A stretch of DNA of 64,000 nt from Goleter apudmare HA4340-LM2. GTDB taxonomy: Bacteria > Cyanobacteriota > Cyanobacteriia > Cyanobacteriales > Nostocaceae. The stretch covers positions 1 through 64,000 of the forward strand of contig JAHHHF010000075.1 in the NCBI GenBank assembly GCA_019359495.1, given 5' to 3'. The position numbers and the translations under genes were made by a program. The notes under the pieces were generated by a model. It was given only the letters and a program-made list of their open reading frames with translations, made no database searches and was not told the origin of the DNA. Shown here piece by piece: positions 43,754-52,386 of this stretch. Each line of letters opens with the position of its first letter. Within the stretch, counting starts at the first letter, position 1.

Positions 43754-45478
43754 ATGGTAGCGCTCACCGAAAGAACTGAAAAAAGGCTCACCATACAGAC
43801 TGTGGAAATTGCTGAACATACTACAGCAATTCGCTCTTTGGATTGGGATCGGGATCGCTTCGATATTGAATTTGGTCTGCAAAATGGCACCACCTACAAC
43901 TCATTTCTGATTCGCGGTGAGCAGATTGCTTTGGTTGATACTTCTCATGAAAAGTTTCGCCAGTTGTATTTTGATACCCTCACCGGATTAATCAACCCCC
44001 AAGAGATTGATTATTTGATTATCAGCCACACCGAACCAGACCATAGTGGCTTAGTTAAAGATTTGCTACAAATGGCTCCAGAAATCACTGTTGTGGCTTC
44101 TAAGGTAGCAATCCAATTTTTAGAGAATTTGGTGCATCAGCCATTTAAGCAGAAGATCGTGAAAAATGGCGATCGCCTAAATATAGGTAATGGTCACGAA
44201 TTTGAATTTGTCATCGCCCCTAATTTACACTGGCCTGACACCATTTTTAGCTTCGACCACAAAACCCAAACTCTCTACACCTGCGATGCTTTCGGGATGC
44301 ACTATTGCTCAGATAGCACCTTCGATGAAGATTTAAAAACTATTGAAGCAGATTTTAGATATTACTATGACTGCCTGATGGGGCCAAATGCGCGGTCGGT
44401 GTTGTCTGCCATGAAGCGCATGGGGGAACTGCCAAGTATTAAGATGATCGCCACTGGTCACGGGCCATTGTTACACCACAATGTTGCCGAATTAACCGGA
44501 CGCTACCGCACTTGGAGTCAAACCCAAACCAAAGCAGAAACCACTGTTGGGATATTTTACGTTTCTGAATATGGGTATAGCGATCGCCTAGCCCAAGCCA
44601 TTGGTAACGGTATCAGTAAAACAGGCGTCGCCGTGGAAATTGTAGACTTGGGTGCAGAAGTTGATTTACAAGAACTACGAGAACTAGTCAACCGTTGTAC
44701 TGGGTTAGTTGTTGGCTTACCACCCGCATCTAGTGCTGCTAGCATCCAAGCTGCCCTCAGTACAGTTTTAGGATCTGCCAAAGAAAAGCAAGCCATAGGC
44801 GTATTTGAAACAGGCGGTGGCGATGATGAGCCGATAGATCCTTTACTGAGTAAATTCCGCAACTTGGGTTTGACAGAAGTTTTCCCAGCCATTCGCATTA
44901 AACAAACCCCCACAGAAAACACTTACAAGCAGTGTGAAGAAGCGGGTACAGACTTAGGGCAATGGGTGACACGCGATCGCAGCATCAAAGCCATGAAATC
45001 CCTAGGTGCAGACCTAGATAAAGCTTTAGGTAGACTCAGTGGCGGACTATACATCATTACTGCCAAAAAAGGCGATGTTTCCAGCGCCATGCTAGCGTCC
45101 TGGGTAAGTCAAGCAAGCTTCAAACCCTTGGGATTCTCGATTGCAGTCGCCAAAGACCGGGCGATCGAATCCCTGATGCAAGTAGGCGATTGCTTTGTGT
45201 TGAATGTCTTAGAAGAAGGCAACTATCAAACACTCATGAAGCACTTCTTAAAGCGGTTCGCCCCCGGTGCTGACCGTTTTGAAGGCGTGAGAACCCAAGC
45301 AGCCGAAAACGGCACACCCATCCTCACCGACGCCCTTGCTTACGTAGAGTGTGAAGTCGTCAGCCGCATGGATTGCGGCGACCACTGGGCAGTATACAGC
45401 ACCGTCTACGCCGGACGCGTCAGCAAGGCAGAAGCCTTAACTGCGGTACATCATCGTAAGGTTGGAAACCACTATTAG
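43754..45478 (+). CDS. flv3: Flavodiiron protein Flv3
   Basis: The 574-residue cyanobacterial flavodiiron protein has three domains: metallo-beta-lactamase-like diiron (about 25-250), flavodoxin-like (about 255-400) and a C-terminal flavin reductase-like domain (about 420-574). The diiron ligands HTEPDH are complete, as in Flv3. With Flv1 it reduces O2 to water using photosystem I electrons, protecting PSI in fluctuating light. The start ATG at 43754 follows a strong AAGGAGGGGAG ribosome-binding site; a frame reaching 43736 is less likely. flv1 lies 127 bp downstream. Confidence 0.93.
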   Translation: MVALTERTEKRLTIQTVEIAEHTTAIRSLDWDRDRFDIEFGLQNGTTYNSFLIRGEQIALVDTSHEKFRQLYFDTLTGLINPQEIDYLIISHTEPDHSGLVKDLLQMAPEITVVASKVAIQFLENLVHQPFKQKIVKNGDRLNIGNGHEFEFVIAPNLHWPDTIFSFDHKTQTLYTCDAFGMHYCSDSTFDEDLKTIEADFRYYYDCLMGPNARSVLSAMKRMGELPSIKMIATGHGPLLHHNVAELTGRYRTWSQTQTKAETTVGIFYVSEYGYSDRLAQAIGNGISKTGVAVEIVDLGAEVDLQELRELVNRCTGLVVGLPPASSAASIQAALSTVLGSAKEKQAIGVFETGGGDDEPIDPLLSKFRNLGLTEVFPAIRIKQTPTENTYKQCEEAGTDLGQWVTRDRSIKAMKSLGADLDKALGRLSGGLYIITAKKGDVSSAMLASWVSQASFKPLGFSIAVAKDRAIESLMQVGDCFVLNVLEEGNYQTLMKHFLKRFAPGADRFEGVRTQAAENGTPILTDALAYVECEVVSRMDCGDHWAVYSTVYAGRVSKAEALTAVHHRKVGNHY

Positions 45479-45605
45479 GGAATAGGGAACAGGCCTCTCC
45501 TTCGGAGACACTAAAGCGAACGGCTCCGCTCAGCCTACAGGCATTACTTAACTTCTCCCCGTGGACTTCGGCTTCGCTCAGTCCACACCTGACACCCAAA
45601 ACATT
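45479..45605. repeat. Dispersed-repeat spacer between flv3 and flv1
   Basis: The 127-bp gap contains TCCTTCGGAGACACTAAAGC, GGCTCCGCTCAGCC and GTGGACTTCGGCTTCGCTCA-type phrases, all of Nostoc dispersed-repeat character. It may separate the two genes into differently processed messages. Confidence 0.5.
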
Positions 45606-47315
45606 ATGAACAAACCCCGTGACGTCCAAATCCTCCCCATCGGGACAGATACAATAGTACTGCGATCGCGCAGTTGGTCGAGACTCAGATTTGAAATTGA
45701 ATATGCCCTAGCTAAGGGAACAACTGCTAATTCCTACTTGATTCAAGGCGATAAAATTGCCCTGATTGACCCACCAGGGGAAACATTCACGGAAATTTAT
45801 TTAGCAGCTTTACAGCAGCGCTTTGATATTAAAGCTATTGATTACGTGATTATTGGTCACGTCAATCCTAACCGCGCTGCGACTTTGAAGAAATTGCTAG
45901 AACTCGCACCGCAAATTACCTTTGTGGCTTCAAATCCTGGGGCGAAAAACTTGCGGGGATTGCTAGAAAATCCTGACTTACCAGTTATCGTCATGCGGGG
46001 GGAAGAAACCCTAGATTTAGGCAAAGGACATCATTTACAGTTCATTCCTACTCCCAACCCCCGCTATGCTGATGAACTGTGTACCTATGACCCACAAACA
46101 GAAATCCTTTACTCAGATAAGTTGTTTGGGGCGCATATTTGCGGCGATCAGGTATTTGATGAAGGTTGGGAGACAATTAATGAAGACCGCCGTTATTATT
46201 TTGATTGCTTGATGGCACCCCATGCCCGCCAAGTAGAAACCGCCTTGGAAAAACTAGCCGATTTTCCCGTGAGATTGTACGCCACAGGACACGGGCCGTT
46301 GGTGCGCTATGGCTTAATTGAACTGACCAAAGCTTATCGAGAATGGAGTCAACAGCAAACCTCATCTGACTTGACAGTTGCATTGATTTATGCGTCAGCC
46401 TATGGCAACACAGCAACATTAGCGCAGGCGATCGCTCGTGGCATCACTAAAGCTGGCGTGGCTGTAGAATCAATTAACTGCGAATTTACCGACCCAGAGG
46501 ATATCCGGGCGGCTGTAGATAAAGCGGCTGGTTTCGTCATCGGTTCCCCCACCCTCGGAGGCCATGCACCCACACCAGTGCAAACAGCCTTAGGGATTGT
46601 GCTATCCACCGCCACAAATAATAAACTGGCGGGTGTATTTGGTTCCTTTGGCTGGAGTGGTGAAGCAGTTGATTTAATTGAAGGTAAACTCAAAGACGCA
46701 GGCTATCGGTTCGGGTTCGACACCATCCGCGTCAAATTCAAACCCAACGATGTCACCCTGCAACTGTGCGAAGAAGCAGGAACCGACTTTGCTCAAGCAC
46801 TGAAGAAAGCGAGAAAAGTGCGTTCGCAAAGTGTACCCGCTACCACAGTTGAACAAGCCGTAGGTCGGATTGTTGGTTCCCTGTGTGTCGTCACCGCCAA
46901 GCAAGGCGATATATCCAGTGCTATGTTAGCCTCCTGGGTGGCTCAAGCTAGCTTTAATCCGCCTGGTTTAACCATAGCCGTTGCCAAAGACCGTGCATTA
47001 GAACTATTGATGCACTCTGGTAATAAATTTGTTCTGAATATTCTTCAAGAAGGCAATCATTTGGGGTTGATGAAACACTTCCTCAAACCCTTTGAACCAG
47101 CGCAAGACAGATTTGCTGGTGTCTCTGTTGTTGAAGAAACCGAAAACGGTACTCCCATTCTCAATGATGCCTTAGCATACTTAGAGTGTTCAGTAAAAAA
47201 TCGCTTAGAATCAGGCGATCACTGGCTAGTTTATGCAACTGTCGAAAATGGCAAAGTGTTAAATCAAGAAGGCGTGACAGCCGTCCATCATCGCAAGTCA
47301 GGAAGCCATTATTAA
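45606..47315 (+). CDS. flv1: Flavodiiron protein Flv1
   Basis: The 569-residue protein has the same three-domain layout as the upstream flv3 product. Its diiron motif is GHVNPNR in place of HxExDH, so several acidic/His ligands are replaced by neutral or basic ones, which is characteristic of Flv1. Flv1 acts with Flv3, probably as a heterodimer. I start at the ATG at 45606 (MNKPRDVQILPIGTD); the upstream frame is made of repeat DNA. A 126-bp MITE inserts 18 bp after its stop codon. Confidence 0.93.
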   Translation: MNKPRDVQILPIGTDTIVLRSRSWSRLRFEIEYALAKGTTANSYLIQGDKIALIDPPGETFTEIYLAALQQRFDIKAIDYVIIGHVNPNRAATLKKLLELAPQITFVASNPGAKNLRGLLENPDLPVIVMRGEETLDLGKGHHLQFIPTPNPRYADELCTYDPQTEILYSDKLFGAHICGDQVFDEGWETINEDRRYYFDCLMAPHARQVETALEKLADFPVRLYATGHGPLVRYGLIELTKAYREWSQQQTSSDLTVALIYASAYGNTATLAQAIARGITKAGVAVESINCEFTDPEDIRAAVDKAAGFVIGSPTLGGHAPTPVQTALGIVLSTATNNKLAGVFGSFGWSGEAVDLIEGKLKDAGYRFGFDTIRVKFKPNDVTLQLCEEAGTDFAQALKKARKVRSQSVPATTVEQAVGRIVGSLCVVTAKQGDISSAMLASWVAQASFNPPGLTIAVAKDRALELLMHSGNKFVLNILQEGNHLGLMKHFLKPFEPAQDRFAGVSVVEETENGTPILNDALAYLECSVKNRLESGDHWLVYATVENGKVLNQEGVTAVHHRKSGSHY

Positions 47316-47333
47316 TTATCACCATATTAATCC

Positions 47334-47459
47334 AGGACTTACGCAAGCAAAATTTGTCATTGCAACCGAAACGTAGTGTAGGAAAGCAATCCCAGACTTG
47401 GAGGCGATTACGTTGCTACGCTCGTAATGACGTAATTTCGTGACTTTTGCGTAAGTCCT
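47334..47459. mobile_element. 126-bp MITE, copy 2
   Basis: It is the same length as the copy at 17905-18030 and differs at about three bases. Terminal repeats AGGACTTACGCAA and TTGCGTAAGTCCT are perfect 13-bp inverted repeats here, so this copy looks closer to the active form. It lies between flv1 and the AraC-type regulator gene. Confidence 0.92.
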
Positions 47460-47659
47460 ATAATCATAAGGGCACAACATTGTTCACACGTGTCAACTTA
47501 ACGCGAAACCCATAGCCCAACTGGGAATTCATTCCCAGTCTAATAGCAAAAGTCATCTCAAGATGACTAAATATCCCTCAAAATTCTTAGTCCACTTCAG
47601 TAGATTTGAACTATTCATGGTAGGCTAACTATAGTCTTTAATGATAAATTTTCCTATTT
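47460..47659. promoter_or_regulatory. Upstream region of AraC-type regulator gene
   Basis: A hairpin ACTGGGAA...TTCCCAGT lies at about 47520-47539 and may end transcripts from flv1. The following AT-rich 120 bp should hold the promoter of the regulator. No AAAAATCCGTC motif like that at 48715 is seen here. Confidence 0.4.
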
Positions 47660-48688
47660 ATGGTAAACTTTATTCCTCAAGAAGAGTATAAACGTATCTG
47701 GCAGCAGGTTAACCAAAATACTTATTATCCAGAACCCTCTGATACTATGGATTTTATTAATTACTGTCCCCATAACTTCGGTAGAGGATATCGTCGTTGT
47801 ATTAAATTACGAGGAATTGAACTGCTGATTATTGATGAAGAATTTGACGATGATTTATGTATTGAATCTGATAATAGCCCATTTAACCAAGAGCGAATTA
47901 TAGAATTTGGATTTAATTTATCAGGCACATACACAGAACGAAATGGTACACAAAGTTTCTTTGATTGGGTTGGTATAGATAAACTAGAAGAAAGAAAATA
48001 TTTTACTATTTTTTCTAAAAAGCGGCGACAGAAAGCAGATATTCATTTAGAAAGCCAAGATTTACTCCAAAGTTTTATTTTAGATAAAAACGAAAAACTG
48101 CCAAGTATTTTAACAGATTTGATAGAAGGGCTAATAAAAGGTAATAGGGAACCAGAGTTTTGTGAAACAAACATAATTACTCCAGAAATGTATTTACCAT
48201 TAGAACAAATTATTAACTGTCCCTTTCAGGGAATAACTAAATATATATATTTAGAAAGTAAATGTTTAGAATTGATTGCTCTTAAATTAGAGCAAATTGC
48301 CCAATATAAAAAACATACAGAGAAATCAGTTGTCCTAAAAAAGGATGATATTGAAAGAATTCATGCAGCGAAATTCATTTTAGTTCAAAATATTCATCAT
48401 CCCCCCTCACTCATGGAACTAGCACGTCAAGTAGGATTAAATGATTACAAGTTGAAAATTGGTTTTCATCAAGTATTTGGTACAACTGTTTTTGGCTATT
48501 TGCATCAATACCGCATGGAATTATCGCGTCAACTGCTTTTGGAAGGACAAACGAGTATTAAAGACGTGGCGCGTGCTGTTGGTTATGCAAACCAAGGTTG
48601 TTTTGCTGCCGCTTTTCGTAAACGGTTCGGTGTTAATCCTAAACACTATCGGCTGAAAAGTTGTAATGATTATTCATCAACAAGTTAA
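47660..48688 (+). CDS. AraC-family transcriptional regulator, PchR-like
   Basis: The 342-residue protein has a C-terminal AraC double helix-turn-helix domain (about 235-335; IHHPPSLMELARQVGLNDYK and the signature region FGYLHQYRMELSRQLL). The variable N-terminal domain probably senses a ligand. Regulators of this type stand next to TonB-dependent receptor genes in Nostoc genomes and resemble PchR, which activates ferric-siderophore uptake genes when siderophore binds. The receptor gene begins 142 bp downstream, with tandem AAAAAATCCGTC sites between. Confidence 0.9.
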   Translation: MVNFIPQEEYKRIWQQVNQNTYYPEPSDTMDFINYCPHNFGRGYRRCIKLRGIELLIIDEEFDDDLCIESDNSPFNQERIIEFGFNLSGTYTERNGTQSFFDWVGIDKLEERKYFTIFSKKRRQKADIHLESQDLLQSFILDKNEKLPSILTDLIEGLIKGNREPEFCETNIITPEMYLPLEQIINCPFQGITKYIYLESKCLELIALKLEQIAQYKKHTEKSVVLKKDDIERIHAAKFILVQNIHHPPSLMELARQVGLNDYKLKIGFHQVFGTTVFGYLHQYRMELSRQLLLEGQTSIKDVARAVGYANQGCFAAAFRKRFGVNPKHYRLKSCNDYSSTS

Positions 48689-48714
48689 ATGACAGCAATT
48701 AGCTGTTAGTTTAT

Positions 48715-48747
48715 AAAAAATCCGTCAACTGTCTAAAAAAATCCGTC
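48715..48747 (+). promoter_or_regulatory. Direct repeat AAAAAATCCGTC, 21 bp apart (candidate AraC/PchR operator)
   Basis: AAAAAATCCGTC occurs at 48715-48726 and again at 48736-48747, a start-to-start spacing of 21 bp, two turns of DNA on the same face. AraC-family proteins bind direct repeats with this period. The pair lies between the AraC-type gene and the receptor gene, 84 bp before the receptor start codon. Confidence 0.65.
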
Positions 48748-48830
48748 TTGCAGCTGAATAAGTATTCTAAATAACAGGCAAGTTATTGTACTCTTTCTTG
48801 AAAGAGATTACTAACTGGTGTAAGATATAG

Positions 48831-51428
48831 ATGTCAAAAAGACTACGATTATTCACAGGCCTATGGTTAACTGGAATGGTGATTACAGTTAGACCTGTTT
48901 GGGCAATTCCCGATGTGAATGAGGTAAAAATACCTGCAAGTACAGTATCAATATCTCAAGCTGCAATGCCCCAATCTCTAATTATTATTAGTGGAGTGCA
49001 AGCTAATGCTACTGAAAATGGTGTAAAAATAATTTTACAAACAACTCAAGGAGAACAGCTGCAAATTACAAATCGCAGTGCAGGTAATAACTTTATTGCT
49101 GATATTCCTAATGCTCAATTGCGTTTACCTAGTGGTGATGCGTTCACATTCACTTCACCAAACCCAGTGAAGGGGATTACGGAAATCACGGTTACTAATT
49201 TTGATGCCAATACTATCCGCGTGACAGTGGCGGGTGAAACAGGATTGCCGAATGTCGAGTTATTTGACAGTGATGAAGGGTTAATTTTGGGTTTGACACC
49301 GGCGACAACTGCGATGCAGCCACCACAGCAGCCTGAACCAGAGGAACCTGAGAGTGAAACACCAGAGGAAGAACCATTAACCCAAGATGATCGGCCGATT
49401 GAATTAGTGGTGACAGGTGAGCAAAGTGGGTATCGTGTCAGAGAAGGTTCCACTGCAACCAGGACAGATACACCACTACGGGACATTCCCGCCAATATAC
49501 AGGTGATTCCGCGTCAGGTTCTGGAAGATCAAGGAGCTGTGCGCTTGGATGAAGCGCTGCGTAACGTGGGTGGTGTCACCTTCGCTAGTTCTTTTGGTAA
49601 TCGCGGGCAAAATTTTCTAGTCCGGGGATTTTCTGCCACACAGTACAGAAATGGGCTGAGAGAAGACGCTGGTGGTGGCGGTTCTTTTAACAGTCGTACT
49701 GCTCAAGAAACGGCGGATCTAGAACGAATTGAAGTTCTCAAAGGGCCGGCTTCTGTACTGTTTGGGCAGGGTGAACCGGGTGGTATCATCAACTTGGTGA
49801 CTAAAAAACCACTTTCTACGCCCTACTATAATATTGACTTCACAGCAGGAAGTTTTGACTTCTATCGTCCAACGTTGGATTTCTCCGGCCCGTTGAATGA
49901 TGATGGCTCGTTGGCCTATCGCCTAAATATTGCCTATGAAAGTGCAGGTAGTTTTCGCGATTTTGTCGATTCGAGGCGTTACTTCATTGCACCGAGCTTA
50001 TCGTGGACAATCAGCCCCAGTACGAAGCTGACGCTAGAAGCATCTTATCTACAAGATAGGCGATCGCCTGATAGTGGATTAATTGTACTCAATGGTAGCG
50101 ATCGCCCGGCTAACTTGCCCTTTAACCGAGCTTTGTTTGACCCTGAGAACTCCGCGATCAATTTTGATGAAACGCGAGCTTATATATACCTAGACCACAA
50201 GTTTAGTGATGATATTTCTGTGCGTAGCGCTTTTCGTTATACGACTAGCTTTGAATCTTTTCGAGAGGGGTTATCATTTATTAACCGTTTGCGAGCCGAT
50301 AACCGCACAGTAGAACTGGGAATTTCCTCAACCGATCAATTTTTTGAGACCTATACCTTCCAAAATGATTTGGTTTGGAAGTTTAAGACAGGAGCGATCG
50401 CCCACACGCTGTTATTCGGTTTAGAAGTGAATAACGCCTTTGGTCAGTTTAGTTCTCAAGTCCCGCCAGAGCAGCAAAATATCACTGGAGGATTGCTGGA
50501 TATTTTTGAGCCAAACTACGACGCGATTACCTACACCGGAGGATTTCAGGTCTTTGAAGATGGCGACTTTCAAAAACGAAATATGCTTGGTGTTTATTTA
50601 CAAGACCAAATTACCCTAGCGGATAACCTCAAACTGTTGGTTGGTGGTAGGTTTGATAGCGTTGACACTGAACAGCTGTTTCAAGTTGACAATTTTACTG
50701 TCAAGCAAACTGATAGTGCTTTTTCTCCCCGGTTTGGTCTTGTCTATCAGCCAAACGAAAATTTATCGCTTTATGCTAGCTACTCGCGCTCATTTGTGCC
50801 ATCACTAGGTCAAAGTGCCACAAATACCCAATTTGAGCCAACGCGAGGAACACAGTATGAAATTGGAGCGAAAGCCGATTTTCTGGATGGTCGCCTTTCG
50901 ACAACCTTATCTGCTTATGACATCACCAGAAGTAACATTACAACTCCCGATCCTGATAATCCCAATTTTTCCATTCAAGTCGGTGAACAAAGAGGTCGGG
51001 GTATTGATCTCGATATTGTCGGCGAAATCTCACCCGGTTGGAACATTATTGCGTCCTATGCTCTCCTAGATGCCACAATTACTAGAGATAACCGTTTTGA
51101 AGTTGGCAATCGCCTGAATAATATCCCGAACAATGCAGCTAGTTTGTGGACGACTTATACCGTTCAATCTGGCGACTTGAGAGGGTTAGGCTTTGGCGCA
51201 GGAGCCTTTTTCGTAGGTGAACGAACTGGTGATTTAGCAAACAGTTTTATGCTACCAAGCTATACTCGCTTTGATGCCGCCATTTATTACAACCGTGATA
51301 ATTTCCGGGCGGCTTTAAATCTGAGAAATCTGTTTGATACTCAGTATTTTGCAGGTTCACAAGGTCGAACTTCTGTGATTCCTGGCGCACCTTTTGAAGT
51401 AAGAGGTACAGTTTCTTGGCAATTTTAG
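48831..51428 (+). CDS. TonB-dependent siderophore receptor with AMIN domain
   Basis: The 865-residue outer-membrane receptor has a signal peptide (about 1-25), an AMIN domain (about 50-155; LIIISGVQANATENGVKIIL) and an acidic Pro/Glu linker (QPEPEEPESETPEEEP). The plug domain follows (about 200-330; LRDIPANIQVIPRQVLEDQG, VLKGPASVLFGQGEPGG), then a 22-strand barrel ending in a terminal aromatic (RGTVSWQF). It takes up ferric siderophores, driven by TonB. The AMIN domain is characteristic of cyanobacterial receptors and may bind peptidoglycan or other wall material. The ligand is unknown. It is the first gene after the regulator. Confidence 0.95.
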   Translation: MSKRLRLFTGLWLTGMVITVRPVWAIPDVNEVKIPASTVSISQAAMPQSLIIISGVQANATENGVKIILQTTQGEQLQITNRSAGNNFIADIPNAQLRLPSGDAFTFTSPNPVKGITEITVTNFDANTIRVTVAGETGLPNVELFDSDEGLILGLTPATTAMQPPQQPEPEEPESETPEEEPLTQDDRPIELVVTGEQSGYRVREGSTATRTDTPLRDIPANIQVIPRQVLEDQGAVRLDEALRNVGGVTFASSFGNRGQNFLVRGFSATQYRNGLREDAGGGGSFNSRTAQETADLERIEVLKGPASVLFGQGEPGGIINLVTKKPLSTPYYNIDFTAGSFDFYRPTLDFSGPLNDDGSLAYRLNIAYESAGSFRDFVDSRRYFIAPSLSWTISPSTKLTLEASYLQDRRSPDSGLIVLNGSDRPANLPFNRALFDPENSAINFDETRAYIYLDHKFSDDISVRSAFRYTTSFESFREGLSFINRLRADNRTVELGISSTDQFFETYTFQNDLVWKFKTGAIAHTLLFGLEVNNAFGQFSSQVPPEQQNITGGLLDIFEPNYDAITYTGGFQVFEDGDFQKRNMLGVYLQDQITLADNLKLLVGGRFDSVDTEQLFQVDNFTVKQTDSAFSPRFGLVYQPNENLSLYASYSRSFVPSLGQSATNTQFEPTRGTQYEIGAKADFLDGRLSTTLSAYDITRSNITTPDPDNPNFSIQVGEQRGRGIDLDIVGEISPGWNIIASYALLDATITRDNRFEVGNRLNNIPNNAASLWTTYTVQSGDLRGLGFGAGAFFVGERTGDLANSFMLPSYTRFDAAIYYNRDNFRAALNLRNLFDTQYFAGSQGRTSVIPGAPFEVRGTVSWQF

Positions 51429-51444
51429 TTGATGTTTATTTTCG

Positions 51445-52386
51445 ATGAGTCACCTTTTTTTTGCCAAAGAATCCTGGCAAATCAACGAAGATCCCATTGG
51501 TACTGGTGTCCAACGACAGTGCTATGTACTGGTTGAATGTCCACCTCCCTGGAAGGCAGATGAATTGGAATCAAAAGCTGTTCCTGAGAATTTGCGATCG
51601 CTAGCGGAGGAGTTTTACGAGGTCAAACCCGATGGGATTGCATTATTTATCCACAACGAAAAATTACGGCGCGATGGACTGACTCGCATTCTGATTTTTT
51701 CCCCAATCACGGGTTTTGCCGGGGGATATGCCAAGCAAGAAATTCATGTTCCCAGTCTTGAGGATGTGGCCACTGTTCTCAGAGATTGGTTAGCTGGTAA
51801 AGATGTCGGCGGTACAGATATCAATCCTCATGTCCGAGACATCCTAATTTGCACCCACGGCGCTCATGACAAACGTTGTGGTAGATGTGGAATCCCTTTT
51901 TACCGCCAAGCGAATGCAGTTGTGGCTGACTTGGGTGTAGAATCTGTCCGCATCTGGCAATCTAGCCATTTTGGCGGTCACCGTTTTGCCCCTACTGTCT
52001 TGGATTTGCCGCAATGCAGATACTACGCTTGGCTTGATCCCCAAACTTTTGCTACCATTCTCACCTACAGTGGCGATATCAACTGCTTACAATCCATCTA
52101 TCGCGGCTGGGCGATTTTACCACTTCCCGCCCAAGCGATGGAGAGAGAGTTGATTTGGCAACATGGCTGGGAATGGTTTACTTACAAAGTAACTTGTCGC
52201 ATGATCGAGCAGAGCGAAGATGAATGCTTTCATCGCTTTGAATTGAGTACTGTAATTCCTGATGGTTCGATAAAGTGCTATCAGGCTGATGTAGTGGTAG
52301 GTGAAAACCTGAAGAAAGGTAATGATGGGACAGAACCAAAACTAATTTCTCAATACTCTGTAGCTAATCTTATACAAGTAAGATAA
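51445..52386 (+). CDS. Suc_Fer/Apd1-like thioredoxin-fold [2Fe-2S] protein
   Basis: The 313-residue protein belongs to the sucrase/ferredoxin-like family, which includes yeast Apd1 and Aim32. Motifs are CTHGAHDKRCGRCG (C136, C145, C148) and HFGGHRFAPT (H175, H179). Apd1-type proteins bind a [2Fe-2S] cluster with two Cys and two His ligands; here the likely ligands are C136, C145 (or C148), H175 and H179. It lies between a siderophore receptor gene and a siderophore-binding-protein gene, 16 bp and 0 bp away, which suggests a role in reducing ferric siderophore in the cytoplasm. That role is inferred. Confidence 0.87.
   Translation: MSHLFFAKESWQINEDPIGTGVQRQCYVLVECPPPWKADELESKAVPENLRSLAEEFYEVKPDGIALFIHNEKLRRDGLTRILIFSPITGFAGGYAKQEIHVPSLEDVATVLRDWLAGKDVGGTDINPHVRDILICTHGAHDKRCGRCGIPFYRQANAVVADLGVESVRIWQSSHFGGHRFAPTVLDLPQCRYYAWLDPQTFATILTYSGDINCLQSIYRGWAILPLPAQAMERELIWQHGWEWFTYKVTCRMIEQSEDECFHRFELSTVIPDGSIKCYQADVVVGENLKKGNDGTEPKLISQYSVANLIQVR

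Noticed and set aside
45606-47315. Flv1 as a defective pseudogene because its diiron ligands are replaced
   Set aside because: The HVNPNR substitution is the known hallmark of Flv1, and the frame is intact over all three domains.
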